Below, in pieces: positions 1 through 12,300 of a DNA stretch of 64,000 nt (positions are counted from its first letter, which is position 1; the number at the start of each line of letters is the position of its first letter). Source of the stretch: Owenia fusiformis (Eukaryota > Annelida > Polychaeta > Sabellida > Oweniidae); NCBI GenBank assembly GCA_903813345.2, contig CAIIXF020000011.1, positions 5,294,571 through 5,358,570 on the forward strand, given 5' to 3'. The position numbers were made by a program, and so were the translations under genes. Under the pieces are notes generated by a model. It was given only the letters and a program-made list of their open reading frames with translations. It did no database searches and was not told the origin of the DNA.

Positions 1-161
1 GCCCAAATTTTTACCATGACAATTTTGTGACGTCATAACATGTAAACAATGTGATTTCGACTGGAATTGTGTAAAATTTTGGTCTTTTTTTCACACATTT
101 CTACATATTATCTTCATGAAATGTTATGTAAATCTGCTTTAGGTACGTAATACAACAATTA

Positions 162-262
162 TGTCCGTATCATTGAATATATGCCTTCGGTCCGTCGTCT
201 TGCAAGCTCGGGCTATATTGACTTCGGATCTCAGGCATATATTCAATGATAGGGACATGTAT
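162..262. repeat. Short hairpin element (MITE-like)
   Basis: Two inverted arms of about 22 bp (core TATCATTGAATATATGCCT and its reverse complement) enclose about 50 bp. No coding capacity. It has the form of a small non-autonomous foldback element, upstream of the first visible exon of the membrane-protein gene. Confidence 0.6.
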
Positions 263-374
263 GGGTGCAACTGCTAAGTTTTGTCTTTTGTAACAAATAA
301 TTGTCAGTAGTTGCATTTACGAGTAACATTATAATAATTCTATTGTTTCCCTATTCTCTTCTATTGGTCTACAG

Positions 375-3300
375 GTGGTCGAACTGATGTTATTTGCTGT
401 TTACCCATTTGGTTGCACATTACTGTTGTCCTGGGCAACCGCATCTGTGATTATGGTAGAAGCAGCTCCTTACTGTATTATCATATATGGGTAAGCCTAC
501 TTTACTATATTATCATGTATTGGGTAAGCCTACTTTACTGTATTATGATATATGGGTAAGCCTACTTTACTCTATTATCATATATGGGTAAGCCTACTTT
601 ACTGTATTATCATATATGGGTAAGCCTACTATACTGTATTATCATATATGGGTAAACCTACTTTACTATATTATCATATATGGGTAAGCCTACTTTACTG
701 TATCGTGTGTCTTTGAAACAGAAAGATGCGATGAGTGATGGAATAACTTTTCTTAGGAATAAGAAATTTTAATTTCTTCTAAATCAGATGCAATCATAAG
801 TAGATTTTTAACCCATACAGATAAAGCAATGAACAGATGATAAATTCATTCATGGTAAGCAGCACAGAAGCCCTCAGGCTCTACTTTTCTTATTACAATT
901 TTTTTTTCACCCAGAAGGTGTGACATATTGTTACAGTCTCTCAAATTTTTTGTGGATGGTGTTCAGTGGTCAGGGTTCAGCGGTTAGTGTCTCTAACAAA
1001 TGACAGGTGGTTACATTTTCCATGTTAATGCCTTATTTTAATCATGCTAAGGATTGCAGAATCCCTCAAGCTCTTCTTTTTTATTACAGATTTGGTTTCT
1101 TTGTTACAGATTTTTTTCTTTTCTTGTTACAAATTTGGTTTCCTTGTTACAGATTTTTTCCTTTTCTTATGAAAGATTTTTTTCTTTTCTTATTACAGAT
1201 TTTTTCCTTGTCTTGTTACAGATTTTTTTCTTTTCTTATTACAGACTTTCCTTTTCTTGTTACAGATTTTTTTCTTTTCTTGTTACTAATTTTTTCCTTT
1301 TGTTCTTACAGATTTGTTCTACTCCAATTATTTATGACACCAACAATATCTTCATTCTGCAAGACAGATTCCCAGAATGCAGAGACAACGCTCATACTTG
1401 ACCCAATGATAGTTGGGATACTGAGTCTAGTGTACGCTACCATGCCGACAATGGTATATGTGGTGATCACCTTAATATTGGATTTCAGAACCCTCTTTTA
1501 TGCATCAACAATAGTAAGTAAAAATTTCAATACTTACATATTTAAATGATAACTCTTCTTCCTTCATTCGAAATGCTTCTTTAATAACTAAGCTGAGAAT
1601 CATTAACAGAAATTTCGTTAAGTTACGAATTTGTACAGTAAATCATTTGTAACATGGATATAATGACATCACAGTTAGAGATGGATACACAATGGACTTT
1701 ACACATTCTTAACTTTAGGAAGTTTCTGTTAATGAAGGATAGATCCAAGCAAAGCTATTATTGCAGGAGTGACAGAATTTTTTTTATATATATTGTATTT
1801 GTTTATATCAAATTATTACAATAAACACAAATACTTTAGCGGCTTTGTAAGTTACATTATAAGCCACTTTCAGGATGATGATTCACAAAACTAGGTCTGC
1901 AAATGATCTGATAGTAATGATGCTATAAGCATAATAGGTCACCAGACTGCCTGGAGTCCCTCAACACAGTCATAAGAAATTGCTTATCCACTAGTTGGGC
2001 ATTTTGGCATGCACTTAAAAAGTGCATATTTGGCTTTCTAAATTAAATTAAATTGCATGTGTTGTACATGTGTATGCAATGTGTATACAATGTGTATGCT
2101 ATGTGTATGTATTACTTTTATGCTCAATTCACTAACAATTATCTGAGTGGCTGATACTGCCTTCAGCAAAGCCACTACAAGTGTACAATCTTTATGTATT
2201 GTATTTGTAAAATAAATTCTATGAATAAAAAAAAACTGAGTGTGTATGATAAGTGCTCACCTGTCTTAAGCCCTAAACACAACAAAAACATGAATGTAAT
2301 TTCCCATTATTGACCATTAAATAAAAATACAATATTGAAGCCTCACTGTTAGATACCTCCTCATGTCACAAGTCGGTCTGAAAGAATATTGTCATATACC
2401 TGACATTTATCAAACAAAATTGAACGTGTATAACTATAAGTACTCTGGTTTTGAGATTTTGGCACTATTCCTTATTTGCCATTATCTGCTACTCTCTTTG
2501 TGTTTTCCAGATTCATGGCTTGTTCATTGCTGGCTTAAGTGTGTTCCTATCCTCACTGTTACATTTTTTTATTTTATTTTTTTTTTTATTTATATTTGTT
2601 TATTAAAGTCTCACATGTCTCCTGGACATCAAGCCGTTGCCGGCTTAGGAGAGACTATAAAATGTAGTACATTAAAATTCAATTTTTAAAATGGTGTTTA
2701 AAATATAATCAGTTTAGCCATATTAAAATATTAATGTTCTTCTGTGTTTCATTATATTAATCAATGTATTGGCTAAAGTCCTATGTAGGTTGGAGTTCAT
2801 AATGAGAGCATATTGAACTAGATTATTGCACTGATTAAAGTCACTATATAAAATATTCATTTTGTTTATAAGTTCTTGCCTTTGTTGTTCATACATATTG
2901 CAAGATAAAAGAATGTGTCTTTCATCTTCAATTGAGCCTGTCCCACATGTACAAAGTCTGTTATCAATGGGAGTTGGTGGTCTACAGTATCTGCCAGTCT
3001 CTATATGGATTTTCAGTGTCCCTGATCTAAGCTGAGCTATGTGCCTCCTCTGGTTCCTATTGAGCTGGTTTACAACATAACCCTCAGGTTCAACTGCATG
3101 TGTTTTGTGTAGCCTGTAGGTACGTAATTTGTTACCATTCATTGGAGCTTTGCTGTCATCCCAGAGATTATGCATCCATGTGGTGTGATCCGCCGAAATA
3201 AGCAGTTGCTTGAAGGCTTGAAGTTTTGTCTTTACATTAGATATATATGGTTCATTGAAGTATTCTGTTCCAGACGATTCAAATAACAAGGTAGTCTGCA

Positions 3301-6300
3301 TTTCCCATGACTTTGATCGTCCTGGAAAAGTACATGATGATGACCATATAAAGACTTTCCTATTGAGACGATCATGGTCCATGTTAGTTAGCCTACAGAA
3401 CAGACGTGCAATTTCCACACGCTGTTTAGTGTAAATTGATGGCCATGCCATGTCTCCGGTGGTGGCTATGTTTGGTGCACATTTCCCAAGGCATAGAAAA
3501 TAACGACATGCTCTGTTCTGTATGGCATTTATGCATGAATACTGTCTTGTACCCCATATTCCAGCTCCATATAGGAGAATTGGCTGGACCATAGTTTCAA
3601 AAAGTCTTGTGTATACTTTATATGGGAATCCTCCAAAGGATTTAAATTTGGCAATCACCGCTCCAAGAGCTCGGTTGGCAGATTTTGCGAGTATTTTTAC
3701 TGATTCATTATAGTCCAGATGTTCATTAAAATACAGTCCCAGATATTTATAATCATGTGTGTAATCAAGTGTAATTTCACCACATATAAATTGTTTCTGG
3801 CATCGATTTACATTTTTGAGGCGAAAATGCATTATTTTGGTTTTGTCTTTATTAATCTGTACTCTCCACTTTTTGCACCATTCATTTAATATATTAAGTA
3901 GTTGTTGTAGATTATCTGGGCTTGGGGCGATCAAAATAATATCATCTGCATATGCTAGAATACCTATGTTAGTCCCTCCAATGTCAATGCCATATCCAGT
4001 GGTATTGATTTCTGATATAAGGTCATTGAGATATATCGAAAAAAGCGTGGGCGATAGTTTGCACCCCTGTTTCAGACCACAGGTCACGTCAAACCATTCT
4101 GTAGTGCTGCCGTCACTCATCCTTACTGCACACTGAACATCCTTGTACATTGATGTAATTGCAGCATACATACGTCCTTTAACACCCATGTTTGCAAGTT
4201 TGAGCCACATGCAGTCTCTATTGATATTGTCAAACGCACGGCGGGCGTCCACTAGAGAAACGAAGGTAGATTGCTTCCGCAGTTTGCGATTGTTAACTAT
4301 ATCATGTAATGTGTGGATATGATCGATGCAGCTTCTCTTTTGACGAAACCCATTTTGACTATCACATAGTTTTTTGTTAAGTTCTAGCCATTTAGTGAGT
4401 CTACAGTTTAAAATGTCACAATATACTTTAGCTGGGACAGATATAAGTGATATTCCTCGATTGTTCATCGGTACTCTGCTATCTCCAGCTTTAGGTATTG
4501 GCTTAATTACTCCATGGTTCCAAATTGATGGCACACATCCATTTTTAAAACATAGGGAAATTATTGTAAATAGAATTTCAATACATGTAGGGTTTTTTAA
4601 TACCTCCGCTGGGATATTATCTATTCCAGTTGCTTTACGAATTTTAGCTCTTGTAATGCTGTCTATAACTTCCTGTTTTGTAATATCTGAGTTTAAAATT
4701 GGTGTAGTAGTTGAATTCTCATCGAGGTTCATATTGCTCAATTCTGTTTTCACATTAGTCAAGTGAGTTTCATCAAATGTTTGGTTATTAGCATCATTAT
4801 ACATATTGCTGAAGTCAGTTCGCCATTGATGACGCACAGCCTCTGGGTCTGAACTTGTTACATCTCCATTTTCATTGACTAATTCCATTGGTGTAAAATT
4901 AGGCCTATCGTCAGCAATTCCTGTATTTTTATATAATTTCCAGAAAGATGTCTGTTCAGTTGAGTTACACATTTCCAAGAGGTGGGCCTGTTCATTTACT
5001 TGATGTTGATGTTTCGCTTTTCTAAGGGACTTGTCGAACCTACGCCTTGCTGCACAGAAATCTTGACGTAATGTTTTCTTTTGTCGAGATTTGTCACTTA
5101 GCCAGATCCTCTCCCTTTCTTTAGCATAATCCCATTTTTGTTGTAATTCATCTGACCAATATGGTTTGGCACGCTTTTTATGTTTAAATTTGGCATTATT
5201 ATAATTACGTTTGTGGGGCAGTTTTAAGTCCATTTCAGAATGTACAAAGTTCATAAAATTGGAGTAAGCATCATCGATGCCTGAAATATCTTCATCTAGT
5301 GACTGTATTCTATCTAAAGTTGCATGTAGCTGACGCTGTACATCGTCACCCATCATAAAATTGTCTGGTATCACATTAAGCTTAAATTGCATATTTTTGT
5401 TTATTGCACTGTTTACAGCATATGGTGCAGAATTAATTGGTGGCAGGTTTATAGTACTATATATTAATGAGTGGTCAGGTACCTTCACTGGAACGGGTAT
5501 ATCATATTTTGAGATTGCGTCTGTCATTGTTAATACACCGAAATCTGCCCAGCTATTTAGTTGCTCATGGGGAACCACGATATAGTCCACAACTGATTTC
5601 CCTCTTGGTGCTATGAAGGTGAAATCACTTGGACCAACACGTCCATTTATCATGCAGGTGCTGGTGCTAGTTAGAAAATCGATCAGAGTGTCTCCATACG
5701 CATTAGTTGTAAAATCAGAAATATGAGTACGTGGTTGTATATGGTCCACCCCCTCAATGAAATCATTTGATTCCCCACATCTGGAATTGAGGTCACCACA
5801 TATGGCAAAGTGTCCCAAGTTCTGATAGGCATATATTTGGTCTTGAAGACTTTGGTAAAATAATTCTGCATCACTCTGCCTCGAGGAATCCTTTGGTGGA
5901 AGGTAGCAGCTGCATATACATATGGATAGATTTTGATTAGATTTGCATGTGAGTTTAATCCACATTATGTCCTCCACACTTTTATCTAAAATTGCACAAT
6001 CAAAGGTTTCCAACAATTGACGTTTTATTAGCACACCCACACCTCCAGATCCTCTATGCGCATTTTTATTAATATCTTTACGATTATGTCCATACCATTT
6101 ATAAACTCGGCTTATTGGTTCAATATTTAATGTTTCATTTCCTTTCAGCCAAGTTTCACTAATACATATCACATCTAAGCCTGTAGCAGATAAAATATCA
6201 TTTCTAAAACCTGAATTATCATTCACATCCCTGGACCATCCATTAACATTGAATGACCCCACTGTGAACTGCCGGCAACGGCTATTGTCCTAATGTTGGG

Positions 6301-9300
6301 AATTATGACGCCTACCCCTGGCACGTTGGGGCAGATTTACCTGCTGGATTGGTTGGGCTACGCCACGTTGGTTTCTAACAAGTGGAATGTTCACATTTCT
6401 ATCAGCCGACATATTCAAACGCTGGGGAGAATTTTGCCTTTGACGAACTTGTCGGACTGCTGATGATACGGAACTAGAACGTCTGCGCCTACGGTTCCCT
6501 GGGGATGTAACCCTGTTGTTTATATTGGTATGCTGCATTTGCATGGGGTTTTGACGGTCAAGGACTCGACCATTTATAACTGTCAGTTTGTCGTTGGCAC
6601 ACATATTTACGATTTTACGGAGATTCGCTTCTGCAGTAAGTGTCTCACGGGATTTCACTTCATTTATATATATTTTACGGGTGTTGGCACATTTAGATAG
6701 GGCTGCTTTATTTTTCAGTACAAATTCTCGTTCCTCGGTTGAGTGAAATGTCGCTTGTACAACCTTTGAATTAGGGAATCTTCCAACCCTTTTGGCTTGA
6801 AGAGCATATATGTCCAGTAGTTTCATATCATCCTTCAGGATTTTATTAACTTTTGCTAACACATCTTCATTTTGCTCATAGGCAATATTTCGAAATATGA
6901 GATCCAGGCTAATATTGTGCTGAATGTTTTCAGTCAGCATTTTTACACTTGATTTTACTGCATTTAGATCATCCTGCACCTGATCAATGTTTTTCTGACA
7001 TACCTCTTCAGCGATATTACGCATACGCTTTTCTTGGTTGTCCAGCCGTGTTACAATGTCGATTTGAGATTTCTGGATGGTCTCGAACATTTCAATTATG
7101 CGGTCGAAGTTCGGTAATGTAGCGATAGAGGGTTGTTGGATATCTATGCTGTGCTTCAACGTATCCTTGTGTGCCATAACAATGACATCATCTGTATTCT
7201 GTGCCCTGAAAGGTACCCTACCACCCTCGGCTTCCGGGGTAGGTGACTCTCGGGGGACTCCATGCCGAGGGTGTGACCCAGGGCAAGGACTCTCCCGGGA
7301 GGCAGCTTCTACACCTACATATAAAGTCCTTTATGTTTTACAGATCCATGGCTTGTTCATTGCTGGCCTAAGCGTGTTCCTATCCTCACTGTTACATAGT
7401 CGTTTGTGTTTTCCAGATCCACGGCCTGTTCATTGCTGGCCTAAGTGTGTTCCTATCCTCACTATTACATATAAAGTCCTTTGTGTTTTCCAGATTCATG
7501 GCCTGTTCATTGCTGGCCTAAGCGTGGTCCTATCCTCACTGTTACATATAAAGTCCTTTGTGTCTTCCAGATCCGTGGCCTGTTCATTGCTTGCCTAAGC
7601 GTGTTCCTATCCTCACTATTACATATAAAGTCCTTTGTGTTTTCCAGATTCATGGTCTGTTCATTGCTGGCCTAAGCGTGGTCCTATCCTCACTGTTACA
7701 TATAAAGTCCTTTGTGTCTTCCAGATCCATGGCCTGTTCATTGCTTGCCTAAGCGTGTTCCTATCCTCACTATTACATATAAAGTCCTTTGTGTTTTCCA
7801 GATTCATGGCCTGTTCATTGCTGGCCTAAGTGTGTTCCTATCCTCACTGTTACATATAAAGTCCTTTGTGTTTTACAGATTCATGGCCTGTTCATTGCTG
7901 GCCTAAGCGTGTTCCTATCCTCACTATTACATATAAAGTCGTTTGTGTTTTCCAGATCCACGGCCTGTTCATTGCTGGCCTAAGTGTGTTCCTATCCTCA
8001 CTGTTACATATAAAGTCCTTTGTGTTTTCCAGATTCATGGCCTGTTCATTGCTGGCCTAAGCGTGTTCCTATCCTCACTTTTACATATAAAGTCCTTTGT
8101 GTTTTCCAGATCCACGGCCTGTTCATTGCTGGCCTAAGTGTGTTCCTATCCTCACTGTTACATATAAAGTCCTTTGTGTTTTACAGATTCATGGCTTGTT
8201 CATTGCTGGCCTAAGTGTGTTCCTATCCTCACTGTTACATATAAAGTCCTTTGTGTTTTCCAGATTCATGGCCCGTTCATTGCTAGCCTAAGCGTGGTCC
8301 TATCCTCACTGTTACATATAAAGTCCTTTGTGTTTTCCAGATTCATGGCCTGTTCATTGCTGGCCTAAGCGTGTTCCTATCCTCACTTTTACATATAAAG
8401 TCCTTTGTGTTTTCCAGATTCATGGCCTGTTCATTGCTGGCCTAAGCGTGTTCCTATCCTCACTTTTACATATAAAGTCCTTTGTGTTTTCCAGATTCAT
8501 GGCCTGTTCATTGCTGGCCTAAGTGTGTTCCTATCCTCACTGTTACATATAAAGTCCTTCCTGGAGGCATCAGGTATTATAATATTTTTCAAACTCATCT
8601 ATTTCTCATACATGTATATCAGTTTCCAATCCTCAACTAAATCAAATCTTTCTGTATTGCATTTCGACCCAATTTAAAAAAGCAAATTTGTGTATTTTTA
8701 CCTTTAATGACACCTTAAGCTTTATTAAAGAAGCAAATCTAAGTTGATTGCAATCTTGCTATACAAGATATGTATAGAGCTGAAATAAAGAAAGAGAATG
8801 TTCTGCCAACTAATCCTTGTTTGATCCCAAATATTTGTTTGTATATGTTTTAAATGTATAAATGAATAAACACAAAGAGCTTGCGTGTCTCAAACTCACA
8901 TGTTTTGCATTTTAGTGAAGCAAATAAACTCGATTCACTAGTTTTAGAGAATTGGGAAACAAAGTTATTTAATCAGCACATTTACAAAAGCTTAAAGTCA
9001 ATATGTTGGAATGCCACAAAATGTGAATTACATTTAAATCCCATTTAAAAAAACAAATCTGTATTTCAGGTATTGAAGAAAAATACATTAAATACATACG
9101 TTGGTGTGCTGCCGTGGTTTGTCTCAGTTTGTTAGGACCTGTGCTTCTATACCAGGGGACCCCTTCAGAAGTGCTACACCTAATGCCTCTAGCCGCAGCC
9201 TTACATACTATATATGGTTACGTTGCTGGCAGAAAAAATAATGATGTAAGAATTAGAGAATATACTCGTTATTGACTTTATTAAAGAATTTAAGCCCACT

Positions 9301-12300
9301 GGCCTGAGGGGTCAAGGAATTGTGGAGAATTTGTTTTATTGTGTTAATCTTTCAATGAGGGCGTGAGCATATAAGATGCAAGTGCATTATATCACAACAT
9401 GCAAATGCACAATATGCAAATGCAAGAAATGATGTAAAGAGTGAACATTTTATTGTTTGAACTAGCACTTCGTATTTTAGTTTGAAAGATGCACTAGGTC
9501 TCAAAGATAATATTTTGTAATTGCAGATTCCACTGGTTGTTATGGTGGTTGTCATGACAATATTTTACATTTACTTGTTTTCCATATTGCCATGGCAACT
9601 CAAGTATCCTTTCAAAATAATTACATATAAAGTGGAGATATTTCTATTTTTTACCAAAAGGCTGTTTGCAAAAGATAAAACTTATTTTAAAAAATGCTGC
9701 ATTTTTGTGTCACATTGTACCAGTATTGTCTATGTCAATAATCTGCAAAAGGCCACAAAGTTGTAATTTTAAAAAGTTAGTTCCTTGACAATGTGAGTCA
9801 GTATTTGAATGACAACGTGGGAGGTGTTCAATACATACATATGGTAATGTGTATAAGTGTTCTACTTTGTGTATTAGCTGTCATCGTTGCCGTAGTTGCG
9901 GAGCCAGAGTTGTTTGGAATCGTCATCACCTTTCAGTCATTTTGTAAGTTTTGAGTTTGCACAAAATAAAAGTTGAGATTATTAAAGAGAGGACTGTTAA
10001 TTGATGTTACATAAGCATGAAATAGTTCAGATTTAGAAATATTTTGTTAACATTATTGCAGTATTATAAAAGTCATTTTCAAAATATTAACTAATGCTTA
10101 TTTCAGGAGTGGAAGACACCACTGGTACTTTTTGCCAGTATATTTCCAATTTATGATTAAAAGGCTGTAAAGTAACAATTTCCTATAACCGTCTTTTTAT
10201 ATTTACAGCAATGGTTATGTGTGAGAAGTTCTTATTAGCTGCAGGGGTGTATTCCCCAACACTTCTAACAATAATACTGGTGTTTGCAGCATACTTCCTT
10301 ATAAGGTATGATTCCAAATGGGGTTTCGTATGCTCCCGCTTTTCATAGTTTACCCCTTTAGTAAAATTAGCTTTTGACGTGTGAGTGGGAGGATGAGGCT
10401 TTAATTACCACGAAGGTTGAGTGACTTTTTCACATCAGCCCTCAAAGGCAGAATCACATCTATAGTATGTATTTTATGGTTCATCCAAAGGGGTTCGATA
10501 CATGTACATGAATCAATTCCATGTCATAGTGTTAAACATTTTACATGAGCTCATTGTTGACAATTTTATTTGCAGACTATTTCACGCCAATAAGATTTAC
10601 GAGAAAGATGCACTGATGTCTCTCTCCCTCCATCTTACAAAGGTTCCTGACATCATCGATGCCGTCGTTGACAATAAAGATGTCTCCACTGCATCGTTTA
10701 CCTATCGTTTATTTTCCACATTGATCTTAGCTGCAATTGTGAGTCGTGTGGTTGTCTTTGAAAACAGAGATGTTATACCAAACATACAGGTAAAGCATAC
10801 ACGTATGTTATGTGCAGTATGGTTCACTGACTTCCCGAAGCAATGGAATAAAATTGCTCAAATTCGGGATTCAAAAATAGCCTTGGTCCCAGTTGTAGGC
10901 CCATTCTGTCATAGCTATGATTGTTACCACTTTTGGTCATCAGTACAAGCACTTAAAAAGATGGATAAAACTGGAAACCTTACTCACTACAATAGTATTT
11001 CAGACTTGTATTTGTATGCTTTGCACTCTAATACCTCGATACATCATATAGGTTTTAATCCATTGCTTGTTTATCGGATCTATCATTTACATCCTGTATT
11101 TGGATTATTTTAAATGATGTGAAGATACTATCAGTGACAATTTGATTGTTTTTGTACTTTTAGGCATTGATGTACTTTGTTGCGCTAGGGGTGTCCATTA
11201 TGTTTAACACATTCTCTATCCTTCCTGAGATTTGGTGGTTCGTCATGCGTGACTTTCCTAGCCTCATTGATGTTATAGGTAAGGTACATGTATAGAAATT
11301 GTGACATATCTTTGCTATAGGTACCATAAGGTGGAACCTGTGACACCCATAGCCAAAAGTTCTTTCAAATCATACAGTTTCTCATTGTTTTGAGCACCTG
11401 TCAAGTGATATGTGGCAAAAATTGTCAAATTTGATCCCCCTGGATTTTTGAAAAGCCTGAGCTCCCCCTCTTGGTGAAAAATTGCTACGGGTCTGCAGTA
11501 GTGGTACTAAATGTCATATCAATTTTTTTGTTTTATTTCCAGCCCTTGGCTTCACCATCTGGGGCTTGCTATTTCTTAAGCTTTCCTACTGCCATGTGAT
11601 ACCAGGAAATGACACTAAACAACTAAGCCCGATGTTGCTATGCTATGGGGTCCTCATGATGCTCATTCATCCTCCTTTGGAATACACATGGTAAGTCAAG
11701 ACCCCTTATATTAAATTCGTTATTGTACATGCTGGTAAGCTTTGACAAAAATTTGCCTAATATGGTATTGCTAAATAGTTGTCAACTAACAAGGATTGAT
11801 CAAATTAGGCCAATAAGTCACCAAATACAGGTATACTCTATCAGTTTCTCAAATGGTACGAGACGATATTTAATCAAAATTTGCTTCATTTATTTTTCAG
11901 GGAAGCAACCCAAAAATGGCTGATTTTATTGAGCATCACAATCAGTCTCCCAACCCTGCCAATTATACGCACGATACGCCATCCATTGCCCTTATTTGGT
12001 CTCACAGCAGTCGCTGGGTTCCCTGTTGGATTCTTTGTCACTGATATTGTAAGCATGAATTGCGAAAAATTGTTTGCACTTGTATTTTTTAACAATTTGT
12101 ACTATTTTTGTATTATTAAGTTTTATTTCGAGGATATTTTGATTCAATTATAGAGCTTATTTGCATTTTAATTTCTGTGTAAAACACTGTCAAATGTAGA
12201 GCGTATTGAAAATCATACTACATGCACTTGTATGCAAGACTTACCCTTGCAAATGATAAGATAAGAAAGGTCATTTCAAGACTTTACATATCTGAATTTC

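Larger units (their letters stand above)
2565..7315 (-). mobile_element. Near full-length non-LTR retrotransposon (LINE, APE endonuclease type)
   Basis: Reading on the - strand: a GC-rich 5' UTR of about 138 nt (7315-7178), ORF1, a single TAG, ORF2, a 3' UTR of about 120 nt, then an AATAAA-rich A-tail. TACAT flanks it on both sides (2560-2564 and 7316-7320), a short target-site duplication. Removing the element with one TACAT restores an intact 77-bp repeat unit. Both reading frames are open to their ends, so the copy is probably young. The order RRM-like ORF1, APE endonuclease, reverse transcriptase and terminal CCHC-like motif fits the CR1/L2/I-Jockey part of the LINE tree. I cannot name the clade more closely. 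Confidence 0.9.

Noticed and set aside
7077-8677. Many overlapping 64-codon ORFs
   Set aside because: Frame-shifted readings of the 77-bp array; only the last unit acts as an exon.
9881-9943. Exon starting at the AG before CTGTCATCG (9880)
   Set aside because: Gives a frame that cannot join both neighbours; the U12-type acceptor at 9797 resolves the phase.
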